Source: Floccularia luteovirens (taxonomy: Eukaryota; Basidiomycota; Agaricomycetes; Agaricales; Squamanitaceae). Taken from it: DNA of 64,000 nucleotides. Below the pieces are notes generated by a model. The model was not told the origin of the DNA, searched no databases, and saw nothing but the letters and a program-made list of their open reading frames with translations. This document shows positions 11,603 through 22,815 of this stretch, one piece after another. Position 1 is the first letter of the stretch. Each line of letters starts with the position of its first letter. Location: positions 1,178,001 to 1,242,000 of the forward strand of contig VSJF01000008.1 of assembly GCA_009739215.1 (NCBI GenBank). Direction: 5' to 3'. A program made the position numbers and the translations under genes.

Positions 11603-13874
11603 ATGTCTCCAGCACTTGCTTACAATGACCATGCAACGGCGGCGGTGACCAATGGCAAACACCAGGCATCAAAGGTCAAATCTGCACCAAAATTCACCTC
11701 TGCGGAGGTTATTCAGATGGAACATCAGTATGGCGCACACAAGTAAGTATTATTCTTTTTATCTAGATGTGAGGGGCCTGTCAGACGACGACAAATCGTG
11801 CCAGCGCGGCCCCTACTATGTGACAGTTTGCCGTTTTTCCGCTCGGTCGTCGACCTGGTCCCGTCCTTGGTTGAACGGTGCAGGCGCGTGAAGGACCGCG
11901 GGAGGGTAGCAAGAGAGGCGAAGAAGCGTAGTGACATCATTACGATTGTAGACAAAAACAAACGACATGTCCTCCTTCTCGCTTTTCATCTCTGCTTTAT
12001 ATACCTGTGCTGATGTATGCGTTGTTTTTGCTAGTTACCACCCATTACCTGTGGTTTTTGATTCCGCAAAAGGTGCAAAGTGAGTGTTTTTTGCTGTTGG
12101 CTTCTTTTGAGACACGTGCTCATTAATTTCATCTTTCCAGAGTATGGGACCCAGAAGGCAGAGAATACATCGATATGCTGTCTGCATATTCGTAAGCTCC
12201 AACATTTGGCTATGGTAAAATAGAATCTGAGACTTCGTTTTGTGTCATACAGAGCGGTCAATCAGGTTTGTTCGTCTTGAATAAAAAATTTCACCCTTAT
12301 CTGAAACTTGTATGATGGTTAGGGCCACTGTCACCCTAGAATTGTAGCGACGCTCGTCGAACAAGCACAGAAGCTTACCCTCTCCTCCCGCGCGTTTTAC
12401 AACAGCGTGTTTGGAGCATTCGCACAACAGATTACCGAGATGTTCGGGTATGACATGGTTTTGCCCATGAATACCGGCGCAGAAGCCGTCGAGACCTCTG
12501 TGAAACTTGCAAGGAAGTGGGCGTACATGAAAAAAGGTGTTCCCGATGGCAAGGCTCTTGTTCTTAGTGCCGAGGGAAACTTCCACGGGAGAACCTTAGG
12601 AATCATCAGGTACATATTTGGGAGATATGATGTCGTCAGTCTAGTTTTGGATTACTGATTGTTTCTGTTATCCAGTATGAGCACTGACCCGGAAAGCCGG
12701 AGGGGATTCGGACCTTATCTTGAAGGTGTCGGCCCGACGTACAAGGATGGCCTCAAGACACGGACAATCCGATTTGGCGTGTACGAAGATGTCGAGAAAG
12801 CTTTCGAGCTACACGGCGAAAACATAGCTGCTTTCCTGATAGAACCTATTCAGGGTGAAGCAGGGTGAGTTATCCAGAATGTGACGTTTACCTTGTTTCT
12901 GACATTTACGGTTAGCATCCTGGTCCCTGAAGATGGCTATCTTTCGAAGATTCATGCCCTATGCAAAAAACATAACTCCCTGCTCATCTGTGACGAAGTT
13001 CAAACGGTATTATTAGTGTGCTTTTTTTTCTTATTAAAGTTACTGATCTACTATCCGGCTTCCAGGGATTATGCCGGACTGGAAAGATGTTCGGAGCAGA
13101 CTATGATAATGTTAGACCAGATATGGTCTTACTCGGAAAAGCCTTATCTGGTGGAAGTAAGTATCTATGGCTTCGGCACTTGTAATTTGCATCATTTACT
13201 CATGAGAACTCGCCTCATTTAGTGTACCCTGTATCAGCTGTCCTTGCCGATAGGGATGTGATGCTTTGCATCAAGCCCGGAGAGCACGGTAGCACGTATG
13301 GAGGGTATGTTTTTCAATGCGGCCCGCCCTTTTCGCGATCTGACCAAGTGATATTTTTTTTTTGATTATAGAAACCCTCTCGGTTGCGCAGTAGCCATGA
13401 CGGCCCTGCAAGTGCTTGTTGACGAAAAGTTGTCGGAGCGCGCCATGAGACTGGGAGAAATTTTCCGTAAAGGTGTACAAGACTTGAAATCACCTCTTGT
13501 TTCGACTGTGCGCGGCCGCGGACTATTGAATGCCATTGTTATCGACGAATCCAAGAGTAAAAAGGGAAGAACTGCTTGGCAATTGTGCTTACTGTTGAAA
13601 CATCGCGGCGTATTGGCGAAGCCCACCCATATCAACATGTGAGTTTACTGGTGTACATAGTTGGACAGCTTTCTGATATTTTTATATATTTTAGTATCCG
13701 CTTTGCCCCTCCTCTGGTCATCGAGGAAGAGGATTTAAAGAGAGCCGTTCGTATTATTGGGGAATGTTTGGCCGAGCTCGACGAGGTAAGTTTGGTGTCA
13801 TCATTCTTGTTGCATAATTCTGATCATTGTGACATTCACCATAGGTCGATGTGATCCCAGACGATGAACTTTAA
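11603..13874 (+). CDS. CAR2: Ornithine aminotransferase
   Basis: Twelve exons: 11603-11742, 12035-12079, 12141-12191, 12253-12265, 12323-12609, 12676-12864, 12916-13006, 13066-13156, 13223-13304, 13372-13638, 13695-13785 and 13845-13874. They give 458 codons plus stop. This class-III PLP aminotransferase converts L-ornithine and 2-oxoglutarate to glutamate-5-semialdehyde and glutamate in arginine catabolism. Visible motifs are [56 protein letters not shown], the cofactor aspartate in ICDEVQTG, the Schiff-base lysine at about 297 in LLGKALSGG, and [17 protein letters not shown]. Length suits the family; no organelle presequence is evident and the N-terminus is polar. The fourth exon is only 13 bp and the first intron is 292 bp. 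The identity is secure. Confidence 0.95.
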
Positions 13875-14850
13875 ACGCTAACATACTTCACATCTACCTC
13901 TCTCATCATGCACCTTTTTTTACTTCACGTCCATCACGACTTTCAATGCGCCATCACCATCATGGACCACTGGTGACGCATTTATGTATTATAATATCTT
14001 CTTGTAGAAGTGGCCGCTCGGACAGGGTCATTGTAGCATTAATTGTCTACATCGTCTCATTCATCGTTTATGCCTTACTGTACACAACAGTTTTGTACAG
14101 AACCGAAATGGTTATTTGCATCTACATAGTCGAACCTAACTTTTACAACATCGTCAAGTAATTTAAGTAAAGAAAACGAACATGAGGATTGTTGGATGCC
14201 TCGTAAGGTCAACTGCTACCAGCAAGGAGCTAACCGAAATAAACGTCCTTCGCTCTTCCCTGGTACATTAGCAACTCGTAAACTCGGTGGGCAGAAAAAT
14301 TCGAGCACGAGTGAATAAACAGGGTTTTGTGTCTTTGCATGGTGAATTTATGATGATGATTGTTTTTTGTCAAGGGTTCCTGACTTCGTCGAAAAAACCA
14401 AAAAACGGCGACTGTCTGAACTTTAATGTATAGAGGTGTTTAGGGCCGGTGGTATAAAATATCTTCGGACCGAACCGGCTGTGAAAAATCCATGTGGAAC
14501 TTGATGTATTGATGAAGGATTCTGTAATTCGAAGCGGTCAAATGATACTGTGCTCTTACATGTCTTTGTCCGTCTGCTTGACCCATAGCTATGGCCCTTG
14601 CATCGTTATTTTATGTTACGTTCGTTATCAACCAATGGCCGTCAAATCTATATATTTGCTGATTATGACCAGGTTCATAATATTTATGTATATTTGTCAA
14701 CGGCTTTATATACGAGCAATTTCAGCGCATGCTTTTTTATCCAAGGGGTGCACCTTTCCGGGATAACCAGCAAATTTGTTTCTTGGCCTTATACTCGACA
14801 GTTCTACGTGTAGGGATAGTATCTGATTTTTCTTTCTTTCTGCACTATCT
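13875..14850. other. Intergenic stretch between ornithine aminotransferase and CHO2
   Basis: Open frames of 90 and 71 codons (14494-14813) overlap in different phases and show no family pattern. The sequence just upstream of CHO2 is CT-rich (about 14825-14850), as in many fungal promoters. No RNA gene was recognised. Confidence 0.45.
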
Positions 14851-17800
14851 ATGGAGAGCAAACAACAGTTTCTGCGCCTCCGCTCAGGCAGTTCTATGAA
14901 GAAGGTAGTGGATGATTATGTTGAGCTACCCCGACGTGAGGAAGTTGTCTGGGGAAAGACTCCCGGTGGAGAGGGTATTATTTTATCTTTTTTCTTTGCT
15001 TTACCTGCTGAGGATGTCCCAGTTTTCCGTGTACCAACCACCCATGACGTGTTAACGACACTTTTCCATCCTGGTTATCCAAAAAGTCACCTAGACATAC
15101 TAAATCTCGCTTTGCTCGGATTACAACTCATCCTATTTGTAATGCTTCCGCGTCGTGCGGCTCAAGTGTTCTTCTTTTGTTATTTGGCTTTCTGGCGTGC
15201 GGCGTACGACGGAGGACTTGGTTGGGTGCTTACGAAGCAGAGCAAGAAGAAGTGGATTGTTCGTGAGGTACAACGCTTGGGCTGGCTTGATGCGCATCGC
15301 CGACCGAACGTGCGCGCATGGATTAAACAACAACTAGCGGGCAAAATGGGGAAGGATTATTCGTTTGATGTTCGTTCGGCAATCAGATTAATTCGATTAA
15401 TTTGCTCATCAGCTCTGCTGTCTTTAGGACCTGCCTCTCGAGTACAACACCTGGTTACTCTTTCGGCAAGCTGTTGATGTTATATTGGTCAAGTACGCGA
15501 ATTCCTCCCGCTTAATTATGCGTCACACGACCCTGCTAAAATTTGTTCTCTCAGTGATTTTCTGGCATACACCATGTTTGCATTTTCTTGCTTTCGCGTC
15601 CCTCAAAACCTATCTTTTTTTATTCATGTCATGAGGTTTGTACCCTTTCTCTTACCCCTCTTCACTCTCGTCGCCGTGGCACACAACGTGGGGAGGTTAA
15701 ATCTAGCTCGATCGAATTTAGGGCAACCCTTTGAATTTAGCTCTGACCACGAGCCCTTGCTTCTTCACGGACTGCGCTGATAATAAGACTTTATCAGTAT
15801 ACCCCGCGAGAGTCTCTGTGACCTAGGGGTGGGCAAAACTCTCTTCACTATTTTTAGCCCTGATGCTTCTTCCTTTCGATTAGAGGGAGAACCCCGTTGG
15901 GTGGTTCTAAGAAGAGTGTTTATTTGAATTCCAACCCCTCGTCTATCTTTGTCATGGCACCACGCCGTCCCTTCATTTACCTCCTCCGTAGCCTTGTTCT
16001 AATCCTGAATTCATTCCAGGTGGCTCTGTGGGATCGCTCTCATAGGATTTAATTTCTGGGTCAAAGCCGAGGCTCACAACGTTGTCAAGGACTATGGTTG
16101 GTACTGGGGGGATGTTTTCTTTCTCCGTGGCGCCCTGGTTTTTGATGGTGTCTTTGAGCTTGCACCTCACCCAATGTACTCAGTTGGTAAGACCACTTCC
16201 TTCTTTGAAATTTTTTTTGCTGATGAAGTTCAGGTTATGCTGGTTATTATGGTCTTTCCTTAATTTCGGGAAGTTACGCAGTTCTTTTTGTTAGTATTGC
16301 GGTTCACGCTGCCCAATTTGCGTTCCTTCTTTTCTTCGAGAACCCACGTAAGTTGTGTTTTTTTGTTACCGCTTTTGCCGTTTGTCATGTACTTGGCAGA
16401 TATCGAACGCATGTATGGGAAACGCAAGGCCATTGCTAAACGGACTCCTCTGTTCACATCATCTCCTCCTACGTGGATTACGAACCCGAACGATAAGCAG
16501 TCGTCTTCTGTAGCTACACCTGCGGAACGAGACCATGACCCTACTCCATCCGCAACTGATGGTGATACTGCTACTGATACTGAGCTAGACACGGAAACAG
16601 AGGTGGAAGAAGAAGATATCCAACGCCGAGTATCTAAAAGGATACTCAAGATGAAATCGTCGAAGAAAACTTTGAGGCATCAGTCCAATCCTTCTAATGC
16701 TAGTTCCATGGGCTCGAACACAGACGACCCACATAGACAATCCTGGTCCGCATCAACTTCACATAGAAAGCCGATTTCTCAACATGACCTACTCAATAAA
16801 TATTTCCGAAGGGATCCAGTTATTTTGCGGAATCTTGACCTTCTTAGGTATGTTCTCAACTTTTTGTATCGGGCACTCCTGACATACTTATGTAGAGCGA
16901 CCGATGTTATGTTGGTTTTAGTTGTGTTCTACGCCGTTATATTCTCCGTGCTTCCAACGCTCTCTGCACGCTCTCAACTCATTATTCATTTTCTTCATGC
17001 ATTATCATGGTGTCTCATTCACTATGTTGGACTTGGCCTTCTCTTACTTGCACAAAGCGAGAATAAATTCCTTGTGCGGCATTATTTAAAGAATTACCAC
17101 TACTCGCACTCTGATGGTGGCAAGGGCGCAATAATTGAGGCGTTTGCTAATTGGAAAGCTATCTATAACTTGAGCATGTGTATGACATATGGTTTGTACC
17201 TTCAACGCAACTAAACAGCTCACCATGGCTGACAAAAATTCCCTTGCAGTCGCTTTCATGGGTGTCGTATGGAAAACCTATGTCTTCCCAACAAACTGGG
17301 CAATCGGTAACGAATTGCTGCGCCACACCTTGGGAGCCGTGAGTTTTGAATTGTACATCTGCCCAACCTTGTATTAATTTATTCATAATAGTTCCTTGTT
17401 GGTTTACATATATGGGCTTCCATGGAATCATTTGAGGTTCTGGGCTTATTTGGTTTGTTTTGATTCTATTTCATGTTATGCTGTGTTTTGAAATTATATG
17501 ACGGATAGGGTGGTTTTTCGGTGATTTCTTTATGGAAGAGTTCCCTGCACATTTAGAATACACTGGTATCTATAGGTAATGGATTAGCGCTCTACAATTT
17601 GTTTTTTTTCCTGCTAATCGTTGATAGGTACCTCAATAATCCAGAAGCAATGGGTGGCGCTGCATGGTTTGGATTGGCCCTGATAAGCAGTAGTAAACTT
17701 GTCTTTTCCCTAGCCGTGATTAGGCATCTTGCAAACTGGTGGTTCCTTCGTAGCGTGGAAAAGTGAGGATCGATGCCTCTCTCATAAGGTCTTGAATGTT

Positions 17801-19219
17801 AGATCTAACTAAATTTATATTTTACCAGTCCGCATATGCGCAAACTTTATGGCGATTCCCTACGCAAAGAAGCAGGTTTCGTGAAAGTGATCAAGAGTGT
17901 CGCTAGTAAAAATGCGCGCATCCTTGAATCTCGTGCAGGAAAACATGCCCCAGAGCTAAAGCGAGTCGCTAAAGAAGTAAAGGGCACGTTCGATAAGGTT
18001 TTCGAGGAAACGGCAGATGCTGTCGAAGATTTCCTCGCTAAATGTAGGATATTTCTGCACAACCTGGGAAGAGAGGACTGATATTGTATAATTTATTTTT
18101 TCAGCTCGACCTAGAATATCTGAGGTTGTTCAGGATACTAAGGTTCTGTTACAGCAGTCTCGGGAGCGATTGGTAATTACGTGCGTATCACTATATATAT
18201 TTCTAGTTTCGCTACCGATTTTTGAATGTTTTCTGATAGCCGAGTCGCGAATGACCTGTCCTCTTATGACACTACAAAGTACGCTGTATCGATCGTTCCA
18301 AGTTCTTTGACGGGCAAGCTAGCCTTCTACCTTGGCGAGCCGATCGCTGTCAAGTGGCAAGCCCCACATAAGCATTCCCGCAAAGATTGGATTGGTCTAT
18401 ATAGGGTCGGCCCATACTTTTTTTGTCTCTCGCATGGATTTGTCTGACTCATTTGCGTCGTTAGGTCGGTGCGAATAAGTCAAATTCTGTTACCAAAACC
18501 TCATCTATGGGGATGTGGATGCCCGTTCATGATGAGGAATGGGACGGGGATGTCCCTCTCGGATTGGACAGGTTGCCTAATATGCACTTCGACTCGGAAA
18601 ACGGTACGGTGACCTTTAAGGGAAATAACCTCCCCTGGTTGGTCGGTCGATATGAAGTATTTTGAATTTTTTTTTGGAATACAAAGAATTTCTCTGATTA
18701 CTTTCTAGGTCCGTTACCACCATGATGGAAAGTATAATGTTATGAGCTTGGACGGCCCGCTAGAAATATATGGTAATTTTCACATTAGCATTTTCCTGAT
18801 CAATCTTTCTGAAATATTTGCCAAACTATTACCTAGTTGACACCCCCTCTGAACTTAATTTTACTACAGTTCGAGAATCGCTCATGCGCATCGTGCCGCT
18901 TTGTCTAGACTCAGATCCTTCTTTAATTCCTGTTTCTTGCAGACCCATAACTGGTCTCACAAACTCCCACCCGCAGTCACTAGACGAGGATCTGCATGTG
19001 GATCAAGAGGAGCAGGAGACACTTGACCGTGATCCGGATGATTTTACATTTTGGTCAGAGAGACAGGCCAAAAGGATTTGCGCTGCGATTAAGCAAGTTT
19101 TTGACGTGGAATATGCTCCAGAGGTAGTAGTAGCCGATGCGAATTTGACGGCATTGGCAAATCGGATCTTGCTATCAAAAGAGATCCTAACGAGTAGCAC
19201 TAGCCTGCTTAGTGATTAG
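14851..19219 (+). CDS. CHO2: Phosphatidylethanolamine N-methyltransferase
   Basis: Eighteen exons join in frame to 1029 codons plus stop: 14851-14974, 15023-15369, 15428-15492, 15555-15635, 16020-16186, 16234-16347, 16400-16847, 16896-17191, 17250-17338, 17392-17452, 17509-17575, 17628-17762, 17829-18043, 18105-18180, 18240-18405, 18465-18656, 18709-18772 and 18837-19219. The enzyme does the first S-adenosylmethionine-dependent methylation of phosphatidylethanolamine to its monomethyl form in the ER. Visible are [57 protein letters not shown], the first methyltransferase motif [15 protein letters not shown], an acidic Ser/Thr-rich loop, a second module near [17 protein letters not shown], and a C-terminal beta-rich region ([27 protein letters not shown]). 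The 48-bp first intron is in frame and could be missed. Intron 4 (15636-16019, 384 bp) is unusually long. Confidence 0.94.
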
Positions 19220-19952
19220 TAACTATAGATGGTAATGATAGTGGTTTTTCTTTTGTTCCTTGATGCTTTAAGCGGTACTTACTACTTTGTATCGTAAACT
19301 ATGACACATACACGTTTTCTTGATTCCTGTGCTTTTTTTCTTCTAGGAATATTTGACTGACCTCAAGTCTTTTTAGCCAGGTAAGGCTATCATTCATCGC
19401 ACTTTTTAAGGTAACGTATTGTTTAGATTACTGTACCCCATACAGTCACTGTTCCTTGCTAAACTCAATCTAGTATTTCCAGCTCCTCCACTGGGCTCTG
19501 ACACCTGCATGCAGTTGTGTAATTGTCAACAATGTAGAGGGTCATTTCTCCACCGCCACACGGAATACGGACCTGTGTCCTTGCTTCCGTATTATTACCT
19601 CGCGAATCCGACAAATTTGAAATTCGGTACGATTGCTGTTGCTTACGATGTCAGCATCTCAGTATCGAGGGAAGCATTGTCAGGTTCGACGGAGAAGCCC
19701 GTCACGGCAATAGTGTTGAACTAGCTGGGCAAAAAGAAATAGCACTAAATTCATACTTCCCTGTTCTTTTTGGTAAGGAATTAACATGCACTGCCTGTGG
19801 CAGACTCAGCGGTATGAACGACAACATGCACCATGTCAGTTTCGATGGGTACGTGTGACGGAAATAGACATCTACAATATCATAGATTGGAGAGAACCAG
19901 GGGTTTATGACGGAATCCATTTAAAATTTACAAAACACTGCCTTGCATAATT
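19220..19952. other. Intergenic between convergent genes, one unexplained 101-codon frame
   Basis: The gap separates the 3' ends of CHO2 and the ALKBH6-like gene. A 101-codon frame (19419-19724, plus) holds a CNCQQC cysteine cluster but has no recognised domain, and the minus strand has possible short spliced pieces. I cannot support a gene. Confidence 0.35.
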
Positions 19953-21241
19953 TTACTTCCAGCCTGGGCGCCATAAGGGTGACGAAGCAGTCATTACTCG
20001 ACCTACGTCCCGGCAGGTCAAGCTATATCGAACGCCCCTCTTCAATACTTTCTCTTTGCCGTCATGCTTAATTTCTGTATCCCCTAACATGTCACCGTTG
20101 CATACAATCATGGCTATATCAGTTTGTTCTGGTGTTTCCACGGCACGCCCTTGCAACATGACTCTATCCTCCAAGACACCTTCGATGCTGTGTAGCTTAA
20201 ATAAATTAACTCATACTGAAATGCTCCAGGACTTGCCCGTGTAGATGATCTGTATACATAGAGCCCGAGGAGATAATCAGACTGCGTCGTTCAAGAAGGA
20301 CAGACATAATAGGTGTTGTGTCTATGACTTTTCCTTTCCCGTGCGAAGCGGAAGATGTAACTTGCATGTCGTCATCTGCCTTGTACTGATAGTAGTGGAA
20401 AACGGAATGAGAACCTAAAGATAGGGTTGCGACTACAGGATAGTAGCTGGGACCATCTTCGTGTGGCTGAGACGGGAATGAGTAAGAACCAGGGGTTAAT
20501 GATCAATTTGCGAACGTCACGCCTACCATAATTCCCTGGCCAGGAAGATACTGCGGGGGTCAAATGGGACAGTTCTTTGAATGGAGGATTACCCACTTCA
20601 TTGAGAATTACATGGTTTGGTACTCCATGGGGAGATGAATTGAATGCTCCTGTGCTCTGTATACGCGAAATTATGCCGGGGCTGTTGAAAAAATGGATTC
20701 GCAACATGTGACTCTAAAATAAGCACTCTAAACCCACTAGTCCATTAAAAAATGAGGTAGATTTTCACTGATGAGGAGACCTTTCGCAGTTATTTCTCCA
20801 CCTGGCGTTTTTCATAATTATGAGAACATATAGTTGACATATGCGCACGATAATAACGAGAGTTGGAAATTTTGTGGAACTAACCCCATATTTGAAGGCT
20901 AATGTATATGAAAAGTTTCTTAGTTGGAAAGCTGCCCACCGTAAGGAGGTGGATACGAACCGACGATTAGATAGCTTTTTCCACTTATGTTGGGGGTATT
21001 CAGATATCTACAAGCGGTAATGAAATTGTCACCAAGTCATTTGCAAGTGGACATGAGTTTGCAAACATACTTTACGAATCAGATATTCTTCTTCTTCGGG
21101 CTATCGTGACCTCAACCCTCCGATATAGATATCTGAGTCTCGTCATACATGATATAATGTCCATACCGTTACGAAATTGGGAATATAGAAGACATCTTTG
21201 CCCGGAACACACATGTACTTTGACAGATCGGCATTGTGCAT
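19953..21241 (-). CDS. ALKBH6: ALKBH6-type 2-oxoglutarate/Fe(II) dioxygenase
   Basis: Nine exons: 21241-21167, 21100-21071, 21007-20961, 20898-20885, 20801-20738, 20681-20597, 20550-20527, 20466-20237 and 20187-19953. They join in frame to 267 codons plus stop. The AlkB-fold signature is clear: KWKKLSNRRLQIWGG, STGAFNSSPHGVPNHVILNE, YLPGQGIM, then PHEDGPSYYPVVATLSLGSH. The iron ligands are H115 and D117 of the HxD motif, with a distal histidine in DHLHG (187-189). The 2-oxoglutarate arginine side is in LKRGVRYSLTCRDV. Family members are AlkB-like demethylases or hydroxylases of nucleic acids; the substrate of this subfamily is not settled. Exon 4 is 14 bp, and the last intron starts with GC (GGCAAG donor) rather than GT. 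It ends 733 bp from the convergent CHO2. Confidence 0.87.
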
Positions 21242-22500
21242 GGTGTTGAGCCTCTTCGATAGTGTAGAGAGTTAAGCAACAAGGAAGCTGAAATCAAGAA
21301 AAAGTCAGAAACTTGGATACGGCATTTGACCGGACCGGTCTTTGGTTTGTCACGGCTGATGCCGCAATGTCAGAATTACTTTCATTTCTTTTCATTTCTT
21401 TCGTCAACTTCCGGTAGCAAGCACTGCAACAAGGAATTCATGTTATGATCTTCATCTGTAAGAAAAAGGAATTTGCTCTCCTTATCAATGGATTGTCTTA
21501 ACATCATTCATATCATCTCACTATTCTCCACTTTGAACGGTGAGTTACTAAGACATTTTACAAGATTAATCTTTTGATGAGTGGGCGCTACCAAGACAGT
21601 AATGATGTAAATAAAGTGAATGTAGGGTTGCAAACTTTGGAGACTAATACTTCATGATGGTCCCTGATGTCAAACTCAATATTATTCGCACACGTGTGGT
21701 AGGCATGTTTCATAGTTTTCATTGGTATTATTTCATTGCTTGGTTTTCCCAAAGCTACACCTGTGCTATCCTACAGGAATATCCCAACAAAAAGTTGCTA
21801 TGAAATGGATTTTACTCTCAACCAGCCATGTTAGTAAACTCTACCCTAGGAGGCAGTGGTGTAGGGAAGGTAGTATCTGACCTCAGGTTTAATCTATTAG
21901 TCAAGCGATCTACTCGCGGAAAGTTGAACCCGCGGCAAATGACTTTGACTTGTTGAGTTGCTCTAAAACCTTCAGATTGCTTAATTTTCCAACCTTGTAC
22001 CCAGGTTTGGTACCTCGTTTCAACCTGAATGGGCCAAATCAAAGCACTCAAACGGTCAATGGGTTCCATGATAATGGCAGCCACTCGCAGTCAATGCAGG
22101 TTCTTGCACATTCGTTTCTTGTATCAAGAGAATAAATGGTAACACCACAATCCCATTTGTGCAACAGTGGAGTCCAAACGCAGTTTCAATTTAGTAATTT
22201 AGTAATCGGAGATGGCAGGTGGTGGTGTATATAGAAACCCCCGTGTGTCTCCCGGGTTTGAAGATAGATCGAATGTACATCGCTTCGCGGCAAGGAAAAC
22301 TAGTCTCCCATAAACCCAAAAAGAAATCTAGAACGTAACATAGTAAACAAGGTGTATAATAAAGATTTGTCCGCCTGTATTTATTCCAGCTTGTGGGACT
22401 CTGATCCCGTATTGAAGATATTAGGGTAGATCTACTTCTGTCCTGATGAGGGCCTGTAAAACACGATTAATTATATGATCCTCTAGAATTGGCCAAGCGC
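21242..22500. other. Intergenic stretch, no gene recognised
   Basis: Open frames of 88 (21818-22084, minus) and 61 codons (21950-22135, plus) overlap and resemble nothing known to me. A GGGTTCAACT string near 21922-21931 (minus) resembles a tRNA T-loop, but no matching stems or A box were found. Confidence 0.4.
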
Positions 22501-22815
22501 TTACACCGGGACGTAATTACAGGGGTATCCTCGTCTATTGCAGTTTCCACAAGTGGGCTTCATACCATCACATTTAAGTTTTCTGCCTGGTCCAGAATAT
22601 CATCAACCGCACAGACTCGAAGCAAAGAGAGATGTACCTCGACAGAACGAACAAGCTACAGGAGTTCTTTTGGGAGTTCTCGGAGTTTCTGAGTAGTCAG
22701 TTTCTTGGCGCGTGTTGTTGGTTTTGTTATCCTGCGTAACGTTTTGGTCAGCAGCTCATCCCGTGAACCATAACAAGTTCCTTACTGCTTGTGTGCTTTG
22801 AGAGGTATGAGACAT
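22501..22815 (-). CDS. Zn(II)2Cys6 cluster protein, very short (truncated transcription factor?)
   Basis: Three exons, 22815-22786, 22731-22638 and 22586-22501, join in frame to 69 codons plus stop. The six cysteines (37, 40, 47, 54, 57, 64) have exactly the C-x2-C-x6-C-x6-C-x2-C-x6-C spacing of fungal binuclear zinc clusters, with the usual basic RKLKCDGMKP segment; the final Cys is followed by NYVPV. Such clusters bind DNA, mostly CGG-type sites. What is missing is everything after the cluster: no linker, dimerisation coil or fungal-trans domain is readable downstream. The stop at 22503-22501 coincides with a possible GTGTAA donor, so further exons cannot be excluded, but none was found. 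It is either a truncated gene or a small DNA-binding-only protein. Confidence 0.65.

Noticed and set aside
14494..14813. Two overlapping frames of 90 and 71 codons as a small membrane protein
   Set aside because: The overlap is in different phases, there is no conserved pattern, and the region is the upstream part of CHO2.
19893..20510. AACCAGGGGTT repeated at about 19904 and 20488 as an element end
   Set aside because: Only about 11 bp match; one copy is inside an ALKBH6-like intron and no further structure supports a mobile element.
21915..21945. GGGTTCAACT on the minus strand as a possible tRNA T-loop
   Set aside because: The flanking bases do not form a 5-bp stem and no anticodon arm can be folded upstream.
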